64,000 bases of DNA, taken from Arachis hypogaea (Eukaryota; Streptophyta; Magnoliopsida; Fabales; Fabaceae). Below the pieces are notes generated by a model, which was given only the letters and a program-made list of their open reading frames with translations, was not told the DNA's origin and searched no databases. Each line of letters begins with the position of its first letter. Position 1 is the first letter of the stretch. The DNA is taken from positions 41,974,425-42,038,424 of the forward strand of contig NC_092048.1 of NCBI RefSeq assembly GCF_003086295.3, in the 5' to 3' direction. The position numbers and the translations under genes were made by a program. This document shows, one piece after another, positions 48,494 through 58,518 of this stretch.

Positions 48494-49745
48494 TTAAGGC
48501 TTTGCACCGTCCTCGGTGCCATCTGTCAAGAACAAAGGTGGGCTGGTAGCAGTATCTCCACAGTCGGGATCATCATGGCTCCCTGTGCTGGTAAAAGAAA
48601 TGGAGTCTGGGGTGTCTGAGTCCTTGAATTTTCCCATAATAAGCTCTTTGAGGTATGTGAATCGGCGCTTGTTACGGCGCTCTCGCATCTTAGCTTTCTG
48701 TTCATGCCGATCCAACTTTTCAAGTATCTGATGGAGCAGTTGGGCTGTTGTAGGTTCTTGTGGTGTTGAAGAAGGAATATCTTCAACTGGTTCAGTGGGC
48801 TGGCTGGTAGTGGCTGCTGGAAGTCTAAGGTACTTCCCGTTAGGGACATATTGATCATCCCGTGGAAGCATGGCTTTGGTGTCCCCAGCTCTGTAGGAGA
48901 CTCCGGCTGCTGAGACAAGATCAGAGACCAGGGCGGGAAAAGGTAAGTTGCCCGCAATTTGTACGTGTCCCATGGCATTCCGGATATGTCTTGGTAGATT
49001 CAGAGGTTGGTCTGTAAGGATGCACCATAGAGGAACGACCATGTCCGCAGTGAAGGAGGACTCGTGAGTGCTCAGAAAGACGTAATGGGACATAATCTGT
49101 GCCCATACGCGAGCCTCCAAGGTAAGTGCTGAAGCTGAAATTCCCTTAGGGCGGGTACGATGGTCTCCGTAGATCCATCTGCTGCCAGGTAGTGCGATAA
49201 CTCTGAGAACGGCGTCCAAGTCAAATTGGTACAGCTGGCGCTTGAGTGCGGCTTCTTGAAAGGCATCCAATCCTTCTGGAATAGGGGGAAGACTTAGAAC
49301 TTTTTGAATGGCTTTCTTCAGTAATGGGGACTTGCATCTGACGGATATAGACAGACTGCAGGGTCGGCAGGTGGAAGTTGGAGTAGAACTCGACTACCCA
49401 AGAAAGATTGACCTGCCTTGGCTGTCTCTGTAGGAAATCCCATTGTCTTCGGGTAATTTGCGGCTCAACAAAGGTAGCAATATTGGGCGGGAGGAGAAGA
49501 AGGTATTCGTTGTTGTAACTCCTTTCAGACAGGATGGGGAACATATGCTCACAGTAGCGATTGGGGAATCGCGCAGTGTCCTTTGCTGGGAAGGCTTTTT
49601 CTTTATCATCAACCTTTATAATCCTCTTAATTTTCTTTGTTGAGGCCTTAACTGCGGTTGAAGAAGGCTCTGCCACTAATGCCCTCTTCGTTCCTCTCCT
49701 TGTTGTTGATTTGGGAATAGCTTTCTCTTTCCTTTCTTGGTGGCC
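48494..49745 (-). pseudogene. E2 extra ORF downstream of pol, putative plant transposon protein domain
   Basis: The N-terminal part (49676 downwards) is basic and lysine-rich, then carries RQWDFLQRQPRQVNLSWVVEFYSN and VYIRQMQ. A frame change follows near 49331, after which reading resumes with GLDAFQEAALKRQLYQ, LTLEARVWAQIMSHYVFLST and IRNAMGHVQIAGNLPFPALVS; the C-terminus has a charged helix LLHQILEKLDRHEQKAK. The W-V-x-EFY block and the layout fit the putative plant transposon protein domain found in extra ORFs of large gypsy elements. No membrane segment is seen, so it does not look like an envelope protein despite its position. The apparent ATG at 49743 is in another frame by one base. 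Copy A lacks one base at 24073 and is open across that site, so the frameshift there is unresolved. Function unknown. Confidence 0.6.
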
Positions 49746-51200
49746 ATCCTAAAAAAGGGAAGAGAAAGTAAATTAAATTCAAAGAGATAGAGCAAGGAAG
49801 AGAACGGAAAAGGATGGTTATAAATGCACATTAAAAGGTAAAAGATGTTAACACACGCTCATAAGTACATGTGAAAACTCATTAATGGAAAATAGCTAGT
49901 GCATATGATGACAATTGAATGCAAGGTGTTTATTGGCATGCCGGCAAAGGGCATGAGTAGCATAGATCAAGCATCACTCATAACAAACCATCACGTTTGT
50001 ATTGACAATTAATTTCAATTAATACAATAGTAAAGGAAATTTGTGAAAAGCAAGCATTGAATAGGAGGATAATGCAGAAAAATGCATAATGCCATATTGG
50101 CTTTTTCACAAATACATAGCATGCATGTAGAAGAAGCTCTTGAAAATAAGAATTTGAACATGCAAGTAATCCCTTAAAAAGCAATATATAATTGTCAAAC
50201 AAATTTACAACAATCCACAAGCATATAATAATAAATAATGACTCAAATAAATTGATAACACCAAGTAAAAAGGAAAAAGAAAGAAAAAGAAAATATGAAC
50301 AATGAAGGTAAAAAGAAAAGAAAAGAAGATAACATATAAAAATAAGAAGAATAATAGAAAAGTAAGGAGGGAAGGAGAAAGAAAAACCTTGTTAATGGGG
50401 GTGAGAGAGAGTAAAAGGTGAGAAAGAAGGAAGAAGGGAGGAAGGGGGGAGAAGAAATAAGGAGGAAAAAAAAAGAAAATAGGATTTGGGGAGAAAAGGA
50501 TATGATAATTGGCAAAATTAGGGAGGATGTGCGGCGCAAGTGACGCGGTCGCGTGGGGCACGCGGTCGCGCGACTTGCGCTTAAACTGAATGACGCGGTC
50601 GCGTCGGTCACGCGGTCGCGTGACCCATTTTAGGCTAATGGTGCGAGGGTAGCCTCGCATTCGCACAACTCTCTATTCAAAATCATATTAGTGCCCAATT
50701 TTAAGTGACGCGATCGCGTGGGGCATGCGATCGCGTGAGTGGGCTTTAGAAGGATATGACGCGGTCGCGTGGGTCACGCGGCCGTGTGGGAAGGATTATG
50801 CGTTCAGAACCAATCCAGCACCACTCTCACACAACTTTCGGTCGTGCACCACTTTGACGTCGAAATCCTGGTCACGCAGCCGCGTGGGAGGCCATTATTC
50901 CCATATGACACGGTCGCGTAAGCGACGCGGTCGTGTGGGATGATTTGTGACATTGGCACGCCTCCAGCCCTGCTCCTGCGTAACTCTCTGTTCATATTAT
51001 TATTGTCTCCCAGCTCCTTGCGACGCGGACGCGTCAATGAGGCGGTCACGTCGCATGAATTTTTTTTTTTAAATAAAAGTATGTAAATGCAGATGCACGA
51101 AATATACTAATAGAGAGAAGAGTTATTGAATAAGAAAACTAAAAATAAAGAAAATAACGATCATACCATGGTGGGTTGTCTCCCACCTAGAACTTTGCTT
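49746..51200. other. E2 non-coding region between pol and the extra ORF, with CpG-dense motif cluster
   Basis: The left part is AT-rich, with a purine-rich stretch at about 50260-50500 (AAAAGAAAAGAAG, GGAGGAAGGGGG). At 50536-51045 about ten variants of TGACGCGGTCGCGTG occur, several in pairs facing each other, for example ACGCGGTCGCGTGGGGCACGCGGTCGCG. The same motif type occurs in the LTRs. No coding frame is credible; GC-rich open frames here follow the motif. Confidence 0.7.
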
Positions 51201-51230
51201 TAACGTCCGTAAGTTGGACGCTCCACTAGC

Positions 51231-51482
51231 TCAGTCTTCAGTTATGTGGGGATTTTCCAAGAGGAAGATCTCGAGCTCCTTGTTTTTCTTCAGCTTCTCG
51301 CCATGGTACAGCTTTAAACGATGTCCATTAACTTTGATAGGTTCAAAGTTTGAAGGATGGCTTAGGTGATAAACTCCGTACGGTTCTGCCTTCTCTACTC
51401 TGTATGGACCTTCCCATCTTGATCTCAACTTGCCTGGCATGAGCCTCAGTCGAGATTTATAAAGGAGGACTAAGTCCCCAGG
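51231..51482 (-). pseudogene. E2 integrase C-terminal domain
   Basis: Open stretch after an in-frame TAA (51483-51485): PGDLVLLYKSRLRLMPGKLRSRW then EGPYRVEK, the GPF/Y-type module of Ty3-gypsy integrases, ending about 45 residues later in a lysine- and glutamate-rich tail. The TAA replaces what is a CAA/Q codon in relatives as I remember them. The element uses no chromodomain that I can see. Confidence 0.8.
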
Positions 51483-52280
51483 TTAGAACTCTTTCCTCTT
51501 GATGTGCTGATCATGTACAGCCTTCATCTTCTCCTTGTACAGTCTTGAGTTCTCATAAGCTTCTAGGCAAAGGTTTTCCAGTTCCTGCAGTTGCAACTTT
51601 CTTTCAGTTCTGGCTTTTTCAATTCCCATGTTGCATTCCTTTACTGCCCAAAAGGCTTTATGCTCTATTTCAACAGGGAGATGACAAGTTTTTCCATAAA
51701 CTAAGCGGAAAGGACTCATTCCAATGGGTGTTTTGTATGCTGTTCTGTATGCCCAGAGTGCATCTTGTAGCCTGGTGCTCCAGTCTCTTCTATGAGGTTT
51801 GACTATCTTCTGCAGGATACGCTTTATCTCTCTATTTGACACCTCGGCTTGCCCATTAGTCTGAGGATGGTAGGCTGTTGCAACTTTATGAATTATCCCA
51901 TGCTTCTTCATTAGTCCTGTTAGTCTCCTGTTACAAAAATGGGTGCCTTGATCGCTCACGATTGCTCGTGGTGATCCAAATCGACAAATAATATGGTTTC
52001 TCACAAAGGAAACAACAGTGTTAGCATCACCATTGCGGGTAGGAATTTCTTCTACCCATTTAGAAACATAATCCACAGCTAACAATATATAGAAATAACC
52101 ATTAGAATTTGGAAATGGACCCATGAAGTCAATGCCCCCAAACATAAAAAATTTCACAGAAAAGCATAATCTGTTGAGGCATCTCATCCCTCCTGGATAT
52201 ATTACCAAATTTATGGCATGGGAAACAAGATTTACAAAATTCAGCAGCGTCCCTAAAAAGAGTAGGCCACCAGAATCCAC
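51483..52280 (-). pseudogene. E2 integrase catalytic core
   Basis: All three catalytic acidic residues are visible: D in [11 protein letters not shown] in VSDQGTHF, and E in [12 protein letters not shown]. It continues with [22 protein letters not shown], the conserved end of the core. It is cut from the zinc-binding part by one extra G in a run near 52134 and ends at the TAA described above. Integrase inserts the cDNA into the chromosome. Both copies share the G-run and the stop, so these look genuine. Confidence 0.85.
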
Positions 52281-52848
52281 AGTCTAAGATTTTTCTAGCA
52301 GTTCTTTGAGGGCCAAAATGTCCTCCACTCTTAGATGAGTGACAGGCCTCTAAGATGGACTGGAATTCTGATTGAGGCACACACCGTCTAATTATCTGGT
52401 CAGCGCCACATCTCCATAAATATGGGTCATCCCATATATAATATTTAGACTCGCTTTTCAGCTTGTCTCTTTGATGCTTAGAAAAGTTTGGAGGAAAAGT
52501 GCGGCTAACTAGATAATTAGCTACAGGTGCATACCAAGGGACTATCTCAGATACTGCTTGCAGGTTATCAAATGGGAAATTATCAGCTATAGAAGTGGAA
52601 TCATCTGTAATATGTTCAAGGCGACTCAAGTGGTCTACCACTAAATTCTGGCTACCACTCCTGTCCTTAATTTCCAAAACAAATTCTTGTAATAGCAGTA
52701 TCCTACGTATAAGCCTTGGTTTGGACTCCTTTTTAGCTAATAAATACTTTAGAGCTGCGTGGTCTGAATACACTACTACTTTAGTACCAAGTAAATAGGC
52801 TCGGAATTTATCCAGAGCAAAAACAATAGCAAGTATTAGACACAACAT
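52129..52848 (-). pseudogene. E2 RNase H C-terminal remnant and integrase zinc-binding domain
   Basis: Begins in the middle of RNase [42 protein letters not shown]. Then the linker, and the integrase HHCC module (H in [12 protein letters not shown], second H three to four residues on, then CKSCFPCHK). The RNase H N-terminal catalytic residues are absent, removed by the deletion that joins this frame to the reverse transcriptase near 52845. It ends at the G-run frameshift. Confidence 0.82.
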
Positions 52849-53623
52849 GTCCTAGTACAATTCCTTGTTTAACCATAAAGTGACATTTTTCAAAATTCAA
52901 TACAAGGTTTGTACTGACACATCTATCTAATACTCTAGATAATCCATCTAAGAAAAGGCTAAAGGAATCGCCATAGACACTAAAATCATCCATAAAAACC
53001 TCCATACAGTCCTCAATAAGATCAGAGAAAAGACTCATCATGCACCTTTGGAAAGTAGCTGGTGCATTGCACAAGCCAAAGGGCATTCTCTTGTAAGCAT
53101 AAGTCCCAAAAGGACATGTAAAAGTGGTATTTTCCTGATCCTCAGGAGCTATATGAATCTGGAAATAACCTGTATAACCATCTAAAAAATAATAATGCGA
53201 TTTACCTGACAGGCGATCCAGCATTTGATCAATATATGGGAGAGGATAGTGATCCTTACGGGTTACTTGGTTGAGGCGTCTGTAGTCAATGCAGACCCTC
53301 CAGGCGTTCTGAACTCTAGTTGTCAGGAGTTCTCCATGCTCATTCTTCACTGCAGTGACTCCAGACTTCTTTGGCACCACTTGTATTGGGCTTACCCATT
53401 CACTGTCTGAGATGGGATAGATGATATATGCCTCTAGTAGTCTGGTCACTTCCTTTTTGACAACCTCTAAGATAGTGGGGTTCAGTCTTCTCTGGGGTTG
53501 ACGGACAGGTCTTGCTCCTTCTTCTAAAAATATCCTATGCTCACAGACTTGAGGATTGATACCTACTATGTCTGCCAAACTCCAACCAATTGCCTTCTTG
53601 TGCCTCCTCAGCACACCAAGTAG
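52849..53623 (-). pseudogene. E2 reverse transcriptase
   Basis: Follows the TAG at 53624-53626 in the same frame as the protease. Recognisable blocks in order: EWVSPIQVVPKK, WRVCIDYRRLNQ, HYPLPYIDQMLDRL, YFLDGYTGYFQI, FGLCNAPATFQRCM and the catalytic EVFMDDFSVYG. It ends abruptly after KQGIVLGH. The connection region and the first half of RNase H that should follow are missing. The polymerase core itself looks intact. Confidence 0.88.
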
Positions 53624-54355
53624 CTACTCTTCCTGTTGAGAAGTGAGTTCCCTTGCAATGATAACCGGGAACTTCTGCCCGTCTTCAAGGTAAGCATATT
53701 TGAGGTGTGGGGGAAGGGGTTTTAATTCTAACTTCTGATCATGTTCAGGCTCTGGGTTGTCTGGAGCTGGTAACAGTGGTAAGGCACTGTCATTGTCCTC
53801 TGAGAATGTCCCCACACTTGGACCTTGTCCTGTGTGCTTCTCTTCAAATTCCTCCTGATGGACTTCAGCCATGGTTTCATCTATAATGTCACACTTGAGG
53901 ATAGAGTGATCCTCTGGAGGATGCTTCATAACTCCATTCAGATTGAAGATCACTACTCGGCCATCTATTTCAAAAGAGTATGTTCCTGAAAAAGCATCTA
54001 ATTTAAACTTTGAGGTCTTCAGGAATGGTCTTCCGAGTAGGATTGATGATGACTTATCTGAGTCATGTTGGGGCATTTCCAGGATATAAAAATTAGTGGG
54101 GAACGTGAGTCCTTTAATGCCCACTAAGACATCTTCAGCAACTCCAACCACTGTAATAATGCTTTTATCTGCTAACATAAAACGAGCTGCCGACCTTTTT
54201 AAGGGAGGGAGCCTCAAAACATCATATATAGACAAAGGCATTATACTTACACATGCTCCTAAATCACACATGCATTCAGAAATTATTACACCACCAATAG
54301 TACAATTAACCATACAAGGACCTGGGTCACTACACTTTTCAGGTAAACCTCCCAT
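53624..54355 (-). pseudogene. E2 aspartic protease
   Basis: Same frame as gag and reverse transcriptase. Residues ~30-40 read CDLGACVSIMPLS, the Athila/Tat-style active site, followed by LADKSI, and ILLGRPFLKTSKF near residue 105. The acidic linker to the polymerase runs to the TAG at 53624-53626. The protease would cut the gag-pol precursor. The start shown is simply the first possible one after the preceding stop. Confidence 0.82.
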
Positions 54356-54454
54356 TAAAGCAGATATGAAACTACCTAAAGGAATAGTTTCTAATTCATT
54401 AATTTTGTCTTTATGGATACATAAATCTTTTAGAAACTTTGCATATTTAGGTAC

Positions 54455-56320
54455 CTATTGAATAACATCAAAAAAGGGAACAATTACCTCAACCTTTTTG
54501 AATATCTCTACCATTTTTGGATCAGGTTCTAGCTGCTTCCTGGGCTTCCTTGCAAGTTGTGAAAATGGAATAGAAGTGGTGTCTTCTGCAGTGTCTGCGT
54601 CTTTTAGTGCTTCCTCCTGTGGTTGAACTTCTTCTTCTTCAGCTGTGTCCTGTATGTCCTCTTCCTCTTCAACATCTTCTAATTCCACTACCTCTTCAGC
54701 TGAGGCGTGTTCTGGTGAGCTTGGCTCCTCCTGGTTCCTCTCCTGCAGTGTGGTTCCGGATCTCAGGGTGATGGCATTAATACCACCCTTTAGATTGTGT
54801 AATGGTTGAGAGGGGATTCCACTAGAGCTCAAAGGTTGGTTATTGGAATTTTTCATTGATCCAATCTGGGAGACAAGAGCCTGCAAAGTAGCGGTCAGAC
54901 TATTTAGAGTGGCATTAATATTATTTTCCATGGTCTGCTGCCTTCGGTCAATAGATTGTAGTAAGTCATCATTGGCAGATGAAGAAGGATGGGTAATTTG
55001 GGAGGTTTGCTATAGGGTATTCTGTGGTCCTTGGGATTGTCTTAGGTGAGGTGCTCTGTAAGGATGATTCTGATTCTGCTGCCTGTTGTTATTGTTATTC
55101 AACCTCTGATTTCCCTGATTATCTCTGCCTCCTCTGTTGTTGTTGTCCCTCCAATTCTGGTTAGAATTGTCTTGCCATCCGTGGTTGTAATTGCCACCTT
55201 GATTGTACCCTTGGTTGGGGCGGTCATAGAAGTTATGTGTGGCTGCCACGGTGTTGTCTTCCTGCTGGAGCTGCGGACATTCATTAGTATAGTGGCTATA
55301 ATCAGCACAGATTCCGCAAACTCTCTGTGGGACTAATTGTTGGTTTTGCTGTGGTGGAGAAGGTTGAGCTTGCTGAACTTCTTGTTGGTTCAATTGCATC
55401 TGCTTCAGCAAGTTGGTCATTTCACAGATACTCTGAGTTAAAGCAGCAGTCTCTCTGCTAGAGGATACTTCTGCCACGTCTTTTGCACGGCCTTGTTTCT
55501 GCCTGTGATTCCTAGTAGATTCAGCTAAGTCACTGATCAATTGTCATGCCTCATCAGTGGTCTTGTACTTTTTCATGGACCCATTGCTAGCACTTTCCAA
55601 TGTGGTTTTATCTTGGGACCTCATGCCCTGTGTGACATATCCGAGTAACACTATCTTGTTAATCATATGATGGGGGCAAGCTTCCAGAAGGTTATTGAAG
55701 CGCTCCCAGTACTCATAAAGAGTTTCAGAATCATCCTGAACAATCATGGAAATGTCTTTCCTCAGTTTATCAGTAACTTCAGCTGGAAAGAACTTTTCCA
55801 AGAATTCTCTTCTCAGTGTTTCCCAGTTGGATACAATTGCTGCTGGTTGAGTGTAGTACCACTCTCTTGCCTTCCCCTCAAGAGAAAATGGAAAAGCTTT
55901 CAGCAAAATTGAAGTTTCATCTGCACCATCACGCCTGACAGTAGAACAGGCTGCTTGAAAATTTCTCAGGTGCTTTATAGGCTCTTAAGCAGGTAAGCCA
56001 TGAAACTTGGGCATCAAATTGAGCAATGCAGTCTTTATTTCAAAGTCTGTAGCTACCGCTGGGTGATGCGCTTGAAATAGTTGCATTGTAAAATCAGGGG
56101 CTCCAGCCTCCTGGATAGTAACTCTCCTGGCTGCTGCCATGTTACCTGCACGTGAAACAATCAAATCAGTAGAACGGGGGCTGATTTCTTTCTCAAGTGA
56201 CGTTTCAGATCCGCCCTCAGAGAGGACTAACTGACGCCGAGCTTGCTTTATTCGTGAAATAGTTTTTTCAATCTCAGGATCGAATACTAGCAAGCTTGGA
56301 TCAAGAAGTAAACGTGTCAT
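54455..56320 (-). pseudogene. gag: E2 gag, one frame interrupted by stop codons
   Basis: ATG at 56320. Four open pieces in an identical frame are separated by TAA 55985-55987, TGA 55544-55546 and TAG 55010-55012, with TAG 54455-54457 at the end; there is no frameshift. Residues ~130-270 carry the gag core (LKAFPFSLEGKAREWYY, REFLEKFFP, ETLYEYWERFNNLL). The third piece has a CCHC zinc knuckle, CGICADYSHYTNEC, followed by an N/Q/R-rich tail. The fourth piece is an acidic linker (EDVEEEEDIQD) leading to the protease. Gag would form the particle and bind RNA. Each stop is one C-to-T change away from a Q or R codon, or one step from E. Confidence 0.85.
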
Positions 56321-56412
56321 CTAATGAAAGAAACAAGCAGCTCATAGTAGCAAAATAAAATAAAATGCAAATAAATAAATTCCAATTAATAACTTTAGCA
56401 CTCTATTGCAAT

Positions 56413-56430
56413 TCCCCGGCAACGGCGCCA
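56413..56430 (-). other. E2 primer binding site for tRNA-Asp
   Basis: TCCCCGGCAACGGCGCCA on the plus strand, the 3' end of tRNA-Asp, five bases from the LTR. Identical to the E1 site, so both elements would share the primer. Confidence 0.92.
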
Positions 56431-56435
56431 AAAAT

Positions 56436-57923
56436 TGATGCGAGCGAAAATTGGCGAGTTAAGAATGATTATAAAATATGCATTGCAAGTATAGTTCTCA
56501 ACCAACCAGAAATCCGCTTATCAATTTAGAAGGGTGTCATAGAAATTAAAATTAAAATACTGGGAGTATGGATCCCAGGTCGTCTCCCAACGAGTTGCAG
56601 AAAAGTGTGCTATTTTATTAATCAGATGTTTTCAAAAAGGTTTGAGTTGAATGGCAGAAAATTAAATTAGAGAATTTATATAAATTTAAATAAAAGCCTT
56701 GACTGGGAGTTGATTAGCTGGAAGCCCTATTCGTGTTGGAGTACTCTCAAGATTAATTGACAATTGAGGGTTATTATGTTTAGTTGCCCCTTACTAAGTA
56801 AGGGAAAGTCAAACGAGTTGGAATGCTATCTCTATCCACAAGTTCCAATCCGCTCTTGGGAGAATGGGTGTTAGTGACTAGAGAGCAATCCAACAATAAA
56901 CCCAATTACAATCTTTCTCTTGAGCATCCTAACTCAAGGGTTCCTTTCAATCAACTCCCCATCAAGTTAGGGAACTACTCGCTCATTGTAAATGTAAAAT
57001 TCATAACATAAGAAAGAGAATTAAAGAAAGACATGATAAATAATGATCAAAAGATTAATTGAAAATAAAAGTAATTCCTGTATTAATAAATGCTAAAATA
57101 ATCCAATAGTAAAATTAAGTAAATTAAGGAACATGGAAGAGTAAGAGACAAGTAAAGAGAACGAACTAGAATGTCGAAGTCTTGATGAGGCAATAACTCT
57201 TCTCAATATCCCAATGCAAAAACAATGAACATGACAAATCCTAAAAACTATGAATGTGTAGAGAGAAAACCTAGAGGAGAGGAAAACTAGATCTAAAAAC
57301 TAAAACTATGCGGAATGAATGTTGTTGTTGGTTTCTGCATGTTCTCTGGCTCTAGTCTGCTTTTCTGGGCCGAAAACTGGGTCAAAATAAGGCTCGAAAT
57401 CGCCTCCAGCGATTCTGCAGATTATGCAAATTCGCATGTCACGCAGACGCGTCATTCAGGCGGATGCGTCACTCGGCGTTTCGCTTTGCCACGCGGGCGC
57501 GTCGTCCACGCTTCCGCGTCAGTTGTATAGTTTCCAATTCGCGCGGCCGCGTCATCCATGCGGCCGCGTCATTGCGATTTCCTCTCTTCCGCACGGTCGC
57601 GTCATCCATGCGGCCGCGTCGCTTCTCGCTGGTCATCTCCTCAATTCCTTGTGTTCCTTCCATTTTTGCAAACTTCCTCTCCAATCTCCAACTCATTCAT
57701 GCCCTATAAATCCTGAAACACTTAACACACAGATTACGGCATCGAATGGAATAAAGGAGAAATAAAATACATAATTAAAAGTCTCTAGGAAGCAAGTTTT
57801 CAATCATGCAATAACTTTAGGAAGGAATTATAAATGCATGCTTATTTAATGAATAAGTGGGTAAAGATCATGATAAAACCACATAATTAAACACAATATA
57901 AACCATAAAATAGTGGTTTATCA
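56436..57923 (-). repeat. E2 5' LTR (1488 bp)
   Basis: Starts TGATGCGAGC next to the primer site and ends GTTTATCA before the ATTCT target duplication. It is an independent third copy that helps judge the two assembled versions of the 3' LTR: where copies A and B differ in length it agrees with B in the places I compared. Confidence 0.95.
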
Positions 57924-57928
57924 ATTCT

Positions 57929-58107
57929 ATCATATATGCTTTGGATGATGCAGATTAGATTGTAAATATAGTATAATAGTAAATGGACTGGTTGTATGTA
58001 GATTGTTTTCTTAAGGCTTACAATTGATTTATTTTTTTCTTATATATTATAATGGAATAGTTTATATTTAACACATTCTTCAGTATACCAATTTTTCTGC
58101 ATTGTAG
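57929..58107. other. CACTA-1 sequence right of E2, intron-like
   Basis: AT-rich, ends in TTTTTCTGCATTGTAG, an acceptor-like sequence before the MAP65-like exon. Together with the stretch left of E2 it formed one region before E2 inserted. Confidence 0.4.
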
Positions 58108-58518
58108 GCTCAAGAGCTTGCTATATGCATGATAGAGTTATGGGATCTTATTGACGTACCAATCGATGAGAAAAAACCATTTAGCCATCTTACTAGATTA
58201 CTTTCAGCATCCGTTGATGAGGTTAGAGTATAAGGGTGTCTTTCTATAGATATTATTGAGCACGTGAAACTTTTTTTTCCTTGGGAGCACATTGCAATTT
58301 ATCTCTAATTCAATTTGGCTTTAGTAGGTTGATTATTCATATTTTTGCAAGCTGAGTATGAAATTTTGTGCTTAAATGTTCTGAAAGTCAATAAGATGAA
58401 AAATTTCGTGTTTTAGAGGAAGACTGAGATTGAACAAACTTACAAAGAAGTTCACATGGATGTGGATAGTGAATCAGCTAGACAGATTCTAAATTGGCTT
58501 GTAGAATCTGGTACTTGA
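58108..58518 (+). pseudogene. Captured fragment of a MAP65 microtubule-associated protein gene
   Basis: First part 58108-58275: AQELAICMIELWDLIDVP then FSHLTRLLSASVDEV, one TAA, then GCLSIDIIEHVK. Second part 58417-58518, after GTGTTTTAG: KTEIEQTYKEVHMDVDSESA then RQILNWLVESG and a TGA. These blocks are in the order of plant MAP65 proteins (Ase1/PRC1 family), which bundle antiparallel microtubules. The section between them is replaced by ~140 bases of intron-like sequence. The fragment has stops and no microtubule-binding core, so it is a dead passenger of CACTA-1. Family call from memory, with good confidence because two separate conserved blocks agree. Confidence 0.78.

Larger units (their letters stand above)
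45567..57923 (-). mobile_element. E2: Ty3-gypsy element (12,357 bp), nearly complete but defective
   Basis: Perfect 5-bp target duplication ATTCT at 45562-45566 and 57924-57928. LTRs 45567-47054 and 56436-57923 are both 1488 bp, begin TGATGCGAGC and end GTTTATCA on the plus strand. Minus-strand order: 5' LTR, tRNA-Asp primer site, gag, protease, reverse transcriptase, RNase H remnant, integrase, non-coding region, extra ORF, non-coding region, polypurine tract, 3' LTR. Gag to reverse transcriptase is one frame with five stop codons and no frameshift; later parts have a deletion, a frameshift and a stop. By eye I count about 23 differences between LTRs (1.5%), nearly all transitions. Athila/Tat-type lineage from primer site and domain motifs; the Arachis FIDEL/Feral group is an obvious comparator. 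Confidence 0.92.

Noticed and set aside
48494..49745. Envelope protein call for the E2 extra ORF
   Set aside because: No signal peptide or membrane segment is visible.
3949..53710. A true 25-kb tandem duplication
   Set aside because: Breakpoints coincide with the gap edges and differences are mainly indels concentrated near the gap; not excluded, but less likely.
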